64,000 nucleotides of DNA from positions 34,881,315-34,945,314 of the forward strand of contig JAQISU010001235.1 of assembly GCA_029339505.1 (NCBI GenBank). Reading direction: 5' to 3'. The notes under the pieces were generated by a model. That model was given only the letters and a program-made list of their open reading frames with translations, was not told the origin of the DNA and searched no databases. Positions 1-14,100 of the stretch are shown here, piece by piece. Positions within the stretch are counted from its first letter, which is position 1. Every line of letters begins with the position of its first letter. The position numbers and the translations under genes are program-made. The stretch comes from Unio delphinus (taxonomy: Eukaryota > Mollusca > Bivalvia > Unionida > Unionidae).

Positions 1-195
1 GTAAGGGTTTAAAAGTCTAATTTGATTATCTAAACATGAATATAAATTTCAAGTGTCTACCATAAGTGTATTTTACTTAATATTGTATTTTCCACCCTTA
101 CAGAATTTCAAATTTTTCCTTCAGCAAGAGTGAACTAATAATGAGGAGTTCAGTGTTAATGAACACAGGTGAAATAAGTTGTCAAAATATTTGAT

Positions 196-433
196 TGCTG
201 TAGGGTTTAATGCCATTTGTTCAGCACACGATAGGCTATACATGGTTGACATTATTATTGGTGGAGGAAGAACCCGGGAAAACCGCCGGAAAGAGCCACC
301 GATCCACAAGAAGCTACTGGCAAGGTTTCTCACATAACTACATTAGCCGAATCTTAGACTCAAACCCAAGCAGACAGATGGCAGTGGTCCATAACGGAGA
401 GTGCTTTAGATTACTCTGCCACACAGGGGCTCC
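196..433 (-). mobile_element. tRNA-derived SINE copy A
   Basis: About 240 bp, shared with 7763-7993, 25077-25305 and the split copy at 30478/37930. Read on the minus strand it has a tRNA-like head with a B-box-like ggtttgagtctaa and ends near the conserved module that reads tagggtttaatgccat on the plus strand. In copies B and C the tail is a short GTT/AAC repeat. The body carries the conserved phrase ggtggaggaagaaccc (plus-strand view). There is no coding capacity; it would be mobilised by LINE machinery in trans. Confidence 0.75.
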
Positions 434-1029
434 CAAATATTTGTTAATTTGATAGTTTTAACTCCACCAAGTATATTCTTATTACTATAATGAAACTGTG
501 ATCTTTTCTATTTATTGAATTCTGTGTCTATTTTTGATGAATCACAAATGTTGCTGAAACACAAATTTGCCCAAATGATGTCAAGATTTTTTGGTGAGTG
601 AAAAAACTTAGCTAAATAAGATCAATTGCAGAAAATACTAAATGAAATGCTTGTAGCCTTTTCTCCTTTCAAACATCATACACCAAGCAAGCTGTGTAGC
701 ATTGCACCAGGTTAAAATATATATGGAAAATGGGACTATCCCTTTGGAAAGTGATCCTTCGAAGCATTTGCTCAATAATAAAGACAATGGCAAAGCAACA
801 ACATAAATAGACATTTTTGTATATTTGAGTAGTACATGTCCCAAAAACAGATTTCTATTAATTTATTACATTCTGACAATTTCATAGTGAATTGCCTGAA
901 AGCCCTAAATTTACTTTACATCTCAAATGTTTTTTCTAAAAATAAAATTCTTTAATTATCTTTCCTACATCTCTCTTGACTTTTATTAATAACAAAAAGC
1001 AGATGCAAAGGATTTAGGTTAAATTTCTT

Positions 1030-1440
1030 TTATTCTAATATAAAGTGTCTTAATTAACACTTATTTTATTCTTATATAGTCTTAATTAACACTTCTTTTA
1101 TTCTTATATAAAGTGTCTTAATTAACACTTATTTTATTCTTATATAAAGAGTTTCAATTAACACTTCTTTTATTCTTATATAGTCTTAATTAACACTTCT
1201 TTTATTCTTATATAAAGTGTCTTAATTAACACTTATTTTATTCTTATACAGTCTTAATTAACACTTCTTTTATTCTTACAGAGTCGCAATTAACACTTCT
1301 TTTATTATTATGTAAAGAGTCTTAATTACACTTTTTAATCTTATATAGTCTTAATTTACACTTCATTTATACTTATATAAAGAGTCTCAATTAACACTTC
1401 TTTTTTTATAGAAAGTGTCTTAATAAACACTACAGAAAAA
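1030..1440. repeat. Minisatellite of cttaattaacacttcttttattctta type
   Basis: About 11-12 diverged copies of a roughly 30-36 bp unit built from aagtgtcttaattaacact and tatttattcttata. Unit length varies through loss of a short segment. It lies in the intron after exon 18. No coding potential is seen. Confidence 0.85.
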
Positions 1441-1984
1441 TTCTAGAATTCATTCAAGAGATTTATAAATTCATTCATTTTTCTTCTGAGATGAACTTCT
1501 TAACTCATAATCTATTTTTATACAGGCTTAGTGCTTTATTGCCTTTTTTCTATTATCCCAACTTCCATCAGGCTTATTGCCTTTCTTCCCAACTTTCAAT
1601 AAAAGTTTAAATATTTTGAAGTTTATAGATCACACCAGCTATCTCATAAACCACATGCTGCATGTTTTGTACTTATGAACGCGAATTTTGTTTTTCTGCC
1701 CCTAAAAAAATACACATAATCTTGGATAGTATGAAATGAGAGGCACACATTCCCAGGTGAACACCCATACTCAAGACGAGTTTCAATCCCAATGTCCAAG
1801 TTTTCATAGTTTTGTGAAACTGAGGCCAGCATACTGATATGAAAATCACCATGAATTCCCATTGCCCACAAACATACCTCTAGCCAGGGCCAACTACTGG
1901 GAGACAGAGTCTTCTGTAAGTGGATTAGAAAGTTTGAAATTAGTCAACAATATAGGGGTACTTCGTAAATAAATGTAAACATAC

Positions 1985-2143
1985 CTCTAACCAAGATTTC
2001 CCTAGGTAGTTGCCATCTGTGTGGGCCACTGAGATCAAGGTTTTAATTGTGTCAATATTTTTGGCTTTCATCTCGGTGAGAGGTGAGGTGGCAGTCAGGA
2101 GGGTGAACCTTGCCAGGGCCTGCACATATGCATCTCTCTCCAG
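1985..2143 (-). CDS. ARFGEF1: ARFGEF exon 18 of window (HDS1)
   Basis: 159 nt, phase 0/0. The acceptor gctag is at 2144-2145 and the donor gtatgt starts at 1984. The reading [20 protein letters not shown] then [20 protein letters not shown] ends GKSWLE, matching human GNSWHE. The next human exon (ILKCISQLELAQ) is not found between 1 and 1984, so it should lie left of the window. Confidence 0.95.
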
Positions 2144-5100
2144 CTAGCAAACAAAGAAAGCATGCTAACAATGGATAAATAAATAGTGAGAAATAGTACT
2201 TACAATCACTGAGTAGACAGATAAAATTGAATTTTGTATTTAACAGCAAAAACTGCCAAAAATTCCACTCTTTTACTTACATCCGCAATTATTTGATTTT
2301 TAAAGTTATTTAAAGTAGACTTTCATTTTATATTTAAATTGCTAGCTGATAGTATAAAGTGTTTGGTACTAAGAAAGCAACAGCTGTAAAAAAAGAAAAG
2401 AAGGTGCTATATCCATAATGAAGAAAGTAAAAGTAAATATACTTAAATTGAAACAATTTAATTTTATGCAAATCTTATATTTTAATTTATCTTCAGTAAG
2501 AATTAATTTTAGTCTCAAGAATGAGATCAACACATGTTTATCAGCTAAATAAGACACCGAGTACCCTGAACATATTACAGACATGCCTCCATGTTTAATA
2601 GTCTTATGTATAAGTACCAGTACAGAAGATTTGAATTAGAAGATTACTGACTAAAGGGTCTTGATGACAAAGACCTTCATGTACAGAAACCAATCAGTTT
2701 ATACTATGACCATGACCCACTACCCAAAATCTATAGCTTTCTTTATTACCTCAAGTGCAAGGCATCTACAAGGAATGGTTGAGGAACTATAACTACAAAC
2801 AAAAGTTATTCTGCCAAACCTATTTTTCTTTGAGATGTGATAACCCTAACTTTTGATAATTTGATCCCAAAATCAATAGGTCTATTCTATACCTTAATTG
2901 CAAGCCCATCACAAATTCTGGTGAAGGTAGTAAAGTTGCCATGCAACAAAAAAAATATAATATTTTTCTTCTTTCAGAAATGACCTTGACTTTTGATCTT
3001 TCTAACCTAACATGCAAGTCTTCAATAAACTCTGGTGAAGGTGAAGGTCCATGGCCAATAACTAAACTGTTTATGTGCAAGCCATTTTTCTTCATTAACT
3101 TTGCAAAGTTAATTTTAAAAGATTTTGAATTTATTGCCATATTCCACTGAAGATGATTCATCCAAAAAAGATTAGCATCTTCCATTCAATTCTGATTAGT
3201 CTTAAGTCTAGAAGATGCTTTATTTCTGATTCAGCATCACTGAAACTGAAGGGCTTGCCAGACACATGGTTTAATCTGCCTTAAAGTTAAAGGGCTTGTC
3301 AGTCACATGGTTTAATCTGCCTTAAAGGGCTTGTCAGACACATGGTTTAATCTGCATTAAAGTTAAAGGGCTTGTCAGACACATGGTTTAATCTTCATTA
3401 AAGAGAACAATAATATGTTTGGTGTCTTTCCTTTCTGTCAATGCAATCAGGAGTCATGATAATGTATTAATAATGAAGAGAAGATAACACATGATTGACA
3501 TTTGACAAAAAAAATAATGTCAAAATTAAATTATGCAATACAGAGGGGACATCATGAAACAGGTGTAAGTAAGACAAGACAAGCTGATGCTGACTAATAC
3601 AGTTAATAAGTAATGCCAGTGATGATCAACACAACTTATTTTGACATATATAAAAGTGACAGTGATGATCAACACAACTTATTTTGACATATATAAAACT
3701 GACAGTGATAATCAACACAACTTATTTTGATATATATAAAACTGACAGTGATGATCAACACAACTTATTTTGACATATATAAAACTGATTTATTGCCAGC
3801 CTACTCCATTCAATTCCTTTATTGCAAAATTCTAATTTATTTATATTTAAACTTTTCTGCACAAATAGAATATTTGAAGAAAGCCTAAATATCCACACCA
3901 CAATATATATTCTTCTTATTGCAGAGTTTAGTTTATGTATAATTATAAAATCTCCAATTGTGTTTATTTTCCATATTGTTCTATCACACTGCAACCTCCC
4001 TTTTCCCATGATTCTTTAAAACACTTTTTATATATAGATTGGGGGGGGGGGTCTAAGTACTTATAAGATATTCATTTCATTCAAAAACCTGTGAACATAT
4101 TGCAATGGTTCAATAATATTATCAACATCAATTAAACTGCTGATTCTGCATACTAATATTTTATTTATTAACAGGTCAGATAATCTGGGAGATAAATAAC
4201 CATTAAAATGAATTATGATTATGAATTTGGTACACAATTCTATTCTACATTATTTGCTCCCATCACCACCAAATAATTATTTCCCACCCACCCCCCAACA
4301 CACCAAATACTTGTACAACTTCTGTTGCTATTTCTTTTTGAAAACCAAGCAAAAAACATCATGAACCATATGATGTCCCTCTAAATCCCTTATTTTTGAA
4401 AGCCCTGATGCAACAAATATCAAATATTCTGCCTATTGTCCATCTAAAACCCTTAGCTGTCATCAAATAAATGCAAACTATCAACTGAATGAACACTGTT
4501 TAAGTTACAATTTGTGTACAGTAAAAAAAATAATAAACCAAACTGAATCAATATAATCTAGATGGAGCTTATAAAAATAAACCAAACTGAATCAATAACA
4601 ATCTAGATGGAGCTTTATAAAAATAAACTGAATCAACATAAACTAGATGGAGCTTATAAAAATAAACCAAACTGAATCAATAACAATCTAGATGGAGCTT
4701 TATAAAAATAAACTGAATCAATATAAACTAGATGGAGCTTATAAAAATAAACCAAACTGAATCAATAACAATCTAGATGGAGCTTATAAAAATAAAATAA
4801 ACTGAATCAATAACAATCTAGATGGAGCTTTATAAAAATAAACTGAATCAATAACAATCTAGATGGAGCTTTATAAAAATAACTGAATCAATAACAATCT
4901 AGATGGAGCTGTATTCAGTACTTTATCTTGAAATCTTTAATGAATTTAAGATTTGCCACATACTTAATATATTAATTACTAAGTGTTTTGTTTAAAAACC
5001 AATACCCAGAATTCACTGTAAATTTTTGTGACTTCTTAAAGATATCCTCTCATGTCATTTTATCTTCTTACCTCCATGTGGAAGATACATGCAATTCTTA

Positions 5101-8100
5101 CTGCACAGCGAATGCCGTCCAAACACAGCGTGGCTACCTGTGGGTCATCACAGTCCTGCAGGCCTACACTGAAAGCTGCCAGAAAGGGTGTCCATGCCAT
5201 CTGTACATTAAATGTTGATATATGTAAGCACTGAGCACAAGAACATTTGCATGGCAAAATCATTCTGCATTTAGGGAAGGGAAAAGAATCTTGTGCTGTC
5301 AAGCTTTTCTATCACTGATGCAAAAATGCCAACTCATTCAAATTCTATCAAGCATTCCAGCATCAATTTTGCTTATGTCTAGGTAGCCTGTCTAGAATGG
5401 ATAACATGTTCACTAATAATCAAACTTCGACTTCATGTTGTGTCTTACTAAAAATTTATACATACCTGAAGACAAAGTAGTAACAAGTAGTAGTACCTGA
5501 GTAACAAATATGGTCCAGTGAGAACAAATGGTGATATCCATTTATCAAGTTCCAGCACCTTGAACTCCTTCAACATTTTTGGGCCAAAACTAGAATTCTA
5601 CAAATTAATTTTCCTTCAACATTTTTGGGCCAAAACTAGAATTATACAAATTAATTTTCCTCATGAAATATATGCATGATCTTTTATTCACCTCTGCTGC
5701 CATTTTTAATCTATGACAGTCTAGACAACTAATTTCTTATCTACATTTTCTTTGTTAAACCTAAGAAGCTATAATGCACATAACAGTCAATCACATTAAT
5801 ACCAATGAACTTTCTCCCTACCTGTGTCCACCTAAAAAAAACTCTTGTCCATGATTATTTCTATATTCAGATTTAACAGAGTTTTCTTAACACAATTTAG
5901 ATGGTTAGCATCTCTGTCAATGCTTTAAGAAAAATTTAACACTAACAACAAATTTAAGTGTGCTGTAATGAGAGAAAATGCTCCTGTGAAAGAAAATGAT
6001 ATACTCTTAAAGGAACTGACTTCATAAAAATAAGCTACCATCCATTACATCATGGTACAGATGATTCAAAACACTATCTACATTAATATCTTTATGTTCC
6101 ATTATGTAAATCAAGAGTTACTTATGCCATACATTACCCTCCACAAAGCTTCAGTATGTATTCCCTCATGATCATGGTTTCCATAAAGCTTTAGTATTTA
6201 TTCCTTCATGATCATGGTTTCCACCTTAGCATTTATTCCCTCATGATCATGGTTTCCACCTTAATATTTATTCCCTAATTATCATGGTTTCCACCTTAGT
6301 ATTTATTTCCTCATGATCATGATTTCCACCTTAATATTTATTCCCTCATGATCATTGTATTCCACTTTAGTATTTATTCCCTCATGATTGTGGTTTCCAC
6401 CTAAGTATTTATTTCCTCATGATCATGATTTCCACCTTAATATTTATTTCCTCATCATTATGGTTTTCACTTTATTATTTATTCCCTCATGATCATGGTT
6501 TCCATCTTAGTTTTTATTCCTTCATGATCATGGTTTCCACCTTAGTATTTATTCCCTCATAATCATGATTTCCACAAAACTTCAGTATTTATTCCCTCAT
6601 GATTATGGTTTCCACCTTAATATTTATTTCATCATCATTATGGTTTTCACAACAGTATTTATTCTCTCATGATCATGGTTTCCACTTAAGTATTTATTTC
6701 CTCATGTTCATGATTTCCACCTTAATATTTATTTCCTCATCATTGTGGTTTTCACCTTTTTTTAGTATTTATTCCCTCATAATCATGGTTTCCACCTAAG
6801 TATTTATTTCCTCAAGTTCATGATTTCCACATTAATATTTATTTCCTCATCATTGTGGTTTTCACCTTAGTATTTATTCCCTCATAATCATGGTTTCCAC
6901 CTAAGTATTTATTTCCTCATGTTCATGATTTCCAACTTAATATTTATTTCCTCATCATCATGGTTTCCACCTTAGTATTTATTTCCTCATGATCATGGTT
7001 TTCACAAAGCTTTAGTATTTATTCCCTCATGATCATGGTTTCCACAAAACTTCAGTATGTATTTCCTCATATTTGTTACCTTTGTATTTATTCTCTCATG
7101 ATTATGATTTTTACCCATGTTGATTCCATCATCATCATGGTTTCGACCTTGTGTTTATTCCCTCATGATCATGGTTTCCACCTTAGTAAACATAAAAATG
7201 TATCCAACCTGAGTTGTGTTTGTATTCATTTCACAGCAATTTATAAAAGCTACATTCACAAGATTCTGTACTACATTACATTTAGCAGCAGGACAAAAAA
7301 TGAGCACTGTGTTTTGTCTATATGTATATCTTTAAATAATGGTGGTAAACTATAGTTATTGTGCAGAAACCGCTTTTACTATTTCAGTCAGTAACCTTGA
7401 CCTATGATCATTTGCCCCAATATGATAGAGTTCTTCCTTACTTGATGTGTAAACCATCCACAACGTTTGGTACTAGATAGCGGACAAGCCAGGTCATTGT
7501 GTGGTAATTTATGGATGGGTGGCTGGATGGCTTGACATTACATTATATACGCTGCCTCATTGGTGTGTGTACAAATTGCAGGAGCAAATTTGTCTGTTGA
7601 TATGTGCATATTCAGGTGATGACTATGATATTTACCAAGTATTTTGTAGTTACACACACACATGAATGTGTGAAAGATGGCGGGATTGATGTACAAGAGG
7701 TTTCCTAGAAAGGTCCCCACCATGAAGGTGCAACATCCTCACCCCTAATTTCAGAACAGAGTTGTTGTAGGGTTTAATGCCATTTTCAGCACATGATAGG
7801 CTATACATGGCAGCCAGTATTAATGGTGGAGGAAGAACAGGGGAAAACCCCTTGAAATAACCAACGACAAGCTACTGGCGAGCTTTCTTACATATGCACA
7901 TTTGCTGAATCTAAGACTCTAACGCATGCAGACAGGTGAGATGGCAGTGATCTGTAACGGAGAGTGCTTTAGGCCACTTGGCCATTCACAACAGAGAATA
8001 AAATATTCACCTCTTGCAATTCTTCTACAGAATGCAGTATAACAATCCTGTTTTATGTTGTTTTTTTATGGTAGAGACAAGAACATACGAGTTCAGATAA

Positions 8101-11100
8101 GTAATGTTTGGTTATACCAAATCTTCCCTTTGGGAGTAACATACAAAGAAACTTAGATGAACTGATAATTTTAATCATAATTAAGGTTCTATATAGGTCT
8201 ACCTTGAACATGGGCCTGACATGCTCCAGGTGTGTGGCACTCGTAAAACTTGTCTGAACATGGCTTACACCTTCCATCAATGCCTTGGCCGTCTGGGCCA
8301 TCTGCTCCATCTCCAGGTTATACAACAGACGGCGCTTCTTGTCACTCGTTATGTCCTCTGAAACACGAGTAAATATCTCTACTTAGAAATGATTCATTTC
8401 ATAGCCAAGTACTACAATCACAATATTTCAGCATCAATAAATTTAAAATGTCTGTACTATGAAGATACAAGCAATTTTAGCAACTTACAATTGTGTGATA
8501 CTGTGAATTCTTTATGGCAATCGTATTAATGCTATCTCAACAAACACTTTATTCCAACATATGGGATTACCAATTTACAATAACAAAAGACTGTTGATAG
8601 TGAGGAATGTTCAAATAAAATTATTGATAAAACATTGATTGCTGTATTTCATAAAATCAATATTAATCCCCTCATTAACACATTATGGCTTTAAAATGGT
8701 AATTAATAGCCAACCTAGTTCAGGAATCAAGTGTAGTTGTTGGTGTTTAGTGCAAACAGTCACATTATGATCTTTCATTCACAGAAATCTAACATCAATA
8801 ACATTTTAGTGAAAATTAGTTCAACTGCTAAATTTACATAATTTTTATGCTTGCTAATATTTTGTTGCATATTTTTGTGATTTAAAAAAAACAAGTGAGA
8901 AAAGGTATTTTTAATTTCTATGCCATGAAAGAGCTGAGAGTTACTTTACTCCCTGTGGACACTACCAGTCCATAACACTGCTAACATGTGTGGCTACATC
9001 TTCATCTACACTCCCACATTCTGACTTGTTCAAGACAAGTTTCCTTGCACATGAAAACCACAATTTCTTCAGTTTGATGGTAATACTAATTTAAGTGAAG
9101 ACATGAAATTGGTAAAAAAAATATTTTAAAAACATACAAGCTGAGCAAAACAAAAAGCTTAATGATCAAGACAAGTCCTGCACCTGATCAAATTTAGCAG
9201 CCTGAAATGACATACAAGGCAAATTAAAATCAATAACAGGTAGTCTTGTCAAGCATGAGAATCTCATATGAATAGATAAGTCTATGTCTCTCTGTAATCT
9301 TTATACTGGAAATACAACCAACATGTCAATACAAATAAAACAGCACCACCATATCACACTGACAGACCTTCAAAAAAAAATCAAATGACCATCAAGTTGA
9401 TATGTGTATCAATAATGTATCACATCGTGGGCTGTGTATCATGAATTGTATCAACATGCAGCAGAGGTTCACCTCAGTTCTAAGTGCCACTATACGCATG
9501 GAGTGGATGGTACATGATGGAATACATGAGTTTCCTATCCCAGTGATCTCTGGTGCTATGTGCTAATATATACATTTTAAAATGGAGTGGATGATATTTG
9601 ATTGGGTAGTTATCCCAGTGAATATATTAATTCCAGATTTGAATGACCAGCACAGAAGTACTAACTATTAACAACCTAAGGACATTTACTGTGAATTTTT
9701 TGCTGTCCAAACTATTCATAGTTGGCAGAAAAAAGCACAATTTTTGCTGGTACTTAAATTAGTGGGCTGAAGCAGGTGTTCTCTTATTTCTACGTAAGAT
9801 TTAATTATTTTGGAGATTTTTTTAATTCATAACATAAATAGAACTATTATAGATAGCTGGAAACTGCACAGATCCATATCTGTCATCACACCTTACTGAC
9901 TGCACAGATCCATATCTGTCATCACACCTTACTGACTGCACAGATCCATATCTGTCATCACACCTTACTGACTGCACAGATCCATATCTGTCATCACACC
10001 TTACTGACTGCACAGATCCATATCTGTCATCACACCTTACTGACTGCACAGATCCATATCTGTCATTACACCTTACTGACTGCACAGATCCATATCTGTC
10101 ATCACACCTTACTGACTGCACAGGTCCATATCTGTCAACACACCTTACTGACTGCACAGATCCATATCTGTCCACATCTTACTGACTGTTCGGAATATGC
10201 ACAACCAATATATCAAGTTTGCAAGTTTTCACCCAGCAATTTAGGAGACCATGTTACAAACAGATAGATGGATGGATGGATAAAAATATATAATGAAGTG
10301 AGTGCAACTTATTTAACTCCTCTAAGTATCAGGGATCCTTAAATCGTTTTCAAGAAGGACCGCACAATCAATTTACAAATATTTTTCAATATTTTTTTCT
10401 CCATCAAACAAGAGTTAATCTGTACCATGTGCTCATATATGGAGCATACAAGCTTCATGTTTTAAACCGAATCAATTTGGAACAGGGAATGCAAGATTAA
10501 ATCTAAGCGTTTCATCATACTTGCTGTTGTGTTGTGCTTCTGTACGTCCACAACTTTCATCTTGATCTCATTTCCTGCAATCTGATCATAGACGGCCGAG
10601 AGATATTCCTCAGGCAAATCCCTGGTATCATTGATGCCCCGATTCATTTTAATATACTGCTCTTTTGTCATCTTTTCCTTTACTTGCGCACTGTGGAGAT
10701 CTGTCGTCAACATTATGATGGAATATGCAAGCACATAGGCCGCATCAGCACTGGCAAATATGCCACTACTGTAAATATAGAAGAAACTGATTTATTTGCG
10801 AGACAAACAAAGGTTCTGTAAACAATGTTATTAATTCTTCATACTGTATTTGAATTGCAGACAACTTGTATATTAAAGACTTACTATATATTTGACAGCT
10901 TTCATAAAGTTAAGAAGTTTGAAAATCAATTACTGCATGAAAGGTCATTGTGAGTGAAGGCTCTTCTTATAGTGTGTAATTGATTTTCAATCTCTGTGAC
11001 TCCATGAAGCCTATTAAATATGAAGTTTAAATTTTATAATGACAAACATTTAAATAAATAATAAAGAAAAATAATAAAGAATGCCAAGAAATAAAAAACA

Positions 11101-14100
11101 GATCTATATTTTAACCATTATTATGTTTATCAATACGTCATGTCAAGAATATGGGTATATGAACACATAAGCAGTTCTTTTCTGGTGTTATTAACTAACT
11201 TTAACTTTCTGTGTCACATGATATAATTTTAACCCATATCAATGCTTATTTATAATGGTTTGGTAAAAATCTGTAATTGTAAAACTTTAACAATGAAATT
11301 TACTATTGTTCCTGACAATGGAAAAGTGAAACACATCTCACCATTTTCTAATGGACAGCAAGACAATAAATTAACTTAAAAATATATGGCTGAATTAATA
11401 ACTGAAAATATATTATATACAGTCCCATCATAAATGTAAATAAAAGAACATTAAAAAAAACACTTTATCTCCAGATTATTTGCATATGGAAAATTTTCAT
11501 ATCGTATCTCTATTGTCTGGATAGTGTACTGATGTGCCTGGCAAGTTCAATGCTGGTTTAAAAAAAAGTGGGCATAGTAAACTACGTTACAATATATATT
11601 TGCTTTTCAATGAGGACTATTTACTAATGTTTTTGGATTTTTCTTATACCAATAAGCACTATTCCAGTAAAACATACTTGTGACCCAGGGAAGGAACTTT
11701 CAATGTGAAGCAGTCACCCAAAGATGCAGTTTAGAATTTTGTATCATTTCCATTTGAAATTTTTGAGTGATCAGAATATTGTGGCATCCATTTTTTTTAA
11801 AAACTGCCTTCCCTGAATTTAACTGAATTATTATTGCCATTATAATGTTTTACTTTTTCTCAAACCATGTTAGCCTGTTCATGTACTGCCATTGGTGATG
11901 CATGCAGCTTTCACAGAATATCCACAGTAACCGACCCTAAATGAAATCATTACTTTCTATAAACTCTGGGCAAATTCATAAACATGAACAATATTGCTTA
12001 ATCTGTTTGAATGGACACAGAGTACAACGGAACCCCGCTATAACGCGATAATTGAGGTCCAAGAAACTGGATCACATTAGTTAGTGGGTTTTACAGTATT
12101 TTAATTTTTCTCAGCAAACACCACATTGGCATATACGTGTACTCACGTCTAATGTAAAAAAAACAAAGTATTATCGGACGAATATTAAATGGAATGGTGT
12201 AATAAGACTTATTCAAAATAATGGCTGGATAATATAATTATAGGTTATTACTTTGCATCAAATAGTTTTACTAATTTTTATTGGTTTTTTTTCTTCTGAA
12301 AATACACGATCGATAATACTCCGACTGATGACGTTGAATAGGGTAGCAACATCGTTTACTATCATGCCATCATGGCATGCAGTTCATCCATAAAGCAAGG
12401 GTTAGTCTTAATTAATACAGAATGTTTCAAATATGTGAAGAGTGTAATCAAGACATGGTTTCTCTCTTAATTAATATAGAATGTTTCTGATATGTGTATA
12501 GTTTACACAAGCAGGAATCGTCCTAGGCTTCGGCAATGTTGCAAATTGTGATTTTTTTTCCTTATTGGTGACAAAAATGTCCCATCTGGTGATTTTTTTG
12601 GCGACAGACTTTTTGGTTATTTAGTTTGTACATACAATCATGGATTTGGACTGGATAAATTAAAAGGGAGAACAAAAGGAAGACTCAGATTTGACTAAGC
12701 AATGCATAGGAATCAATCTGTTACACAAACGATCCTTTGTATCGACAACCCCATCTTTACAATACATTGTTACATCATAATCTGCTTATGCTGACATCTG
12801 GGCTGAATACTGTATGCTGTGATACAGTCAATCACGCTACCATATTATACCTACAACTGACCAACTTCTGAAGACGTGAATAGAACAGATAAAATTAATT
12901 GAATGGCTAATCCTTCTGTTGTTTTTTTTTTACATATATCGATACAATAGTTTTGCTGAACCTTCATAGAAAACTGATAACCTTTGAAGTACCGACTACT
13001 GTGTATAAATACAAAGCAAATGGAAAAAATCTCAATCACAATTATATCTGTCACTTATCATGAGCAAACGAAAGTTAGACGTTGCATGTTCATCTCATAA
13101 GTTAACAAAATTAACAGCGTTTGGATTTAGTGCAAATTCATCAGACAATACAGTCACTGAACCCGATGATAAACCTTGCAGTCCAACATCATCTACATGT
13201 AGTGCTTCAAGTGCAAAACCACATTACGATGAACAGGGCAAAAATTCCCAAAAATTTCTAGACAGTTGGAAACTCTGGCATCCGTGGCTGAGATATGATA
13301 AAAAGTTAAAACAGATGTTCTCTGATGTATGTATCAAGGCAAAGTTCGTCAATTCATTTACAACTGGCTGTGATATTTTGAAGAAGGAGTGTGTCACCAA
13401 ATATGAATCCAGGCAGAGTAAAAAATATTTGTGCATTTTACTCATTGATCTTTTCCTTTTGCCATTAATCCCATGTTATGGCTACAGAGACTTAAACTCC
13501 GCAACAAGAAATAGCAAAAAACAAAGTTTTGCATAATAAAATATAATTATTTATTTCTCAAAATACAGGAGTGAAAGAATCCCTAAATTGGGTGTGAATT
13601 TATGCTTATATATACAGTACAATATTGCCTGGTGTTGACTCGTGTAAGTTTCATTCGTGGGAATGGAGATACTATAAAGTTTTCAAGAAAATTTATACAG
13701 CATTCAGTGATCATTTTTGGGATTTAGAAAGCATTTCATTACAAGCTTTGTGAAGCTAGTTGGGGGTGGGGGGTGGGTGTCAATTAATTACGGAATGCAT
13801 GCAATCAATGGTCGCATTATACGTCACTTATCTTACATTCCAATGTACAATCATAGAGTTTTATTATTATTAAAATGTCAACAAAGGTTGATAATGCATT
13901 TTTTTCATCAGGTAACAACAGTCATACACGTGCACAAACGGTGATGCGGGATGCTGACATCAGAAATAAACTCTGCATCTCATCTCTAGAGAATTTATTG
14001 AGAATAAGCATGTACAGATGTGAAAAATGAGACTTTGAAACTGCATTGAACAAGTGGGCAGCCCTAAAATCGCAACGGATCTTCATGTAACACTTTGTAA

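Noticed and set aside
1644..1871. Next BIG exon (ILKCISQLELAQ) left of exon 18
   Set aside because: The minus-strand reading has no similarity to the family; the next exon is likely beyond position 1.
9822..10175. Minus-strand open reading of 117 codons as a host exon
   Set aside because: It is purely the 36-bp array; no conserved BIG sequence, no fitting acceptor, and exons 15 and 16 already join in phase.
9868..10190. CRISPR-like array of short regular repeats
   Set aside because: Units are contiguous with no unique spacers, and the sequence is clearly eukaryotic. The same holds for the other arrays.
13060..13536. Intact host zinc-finger gene
   Set aside because: It lies between transposon tips, lacks a complete set of zinc ligands and stops before any further domain.
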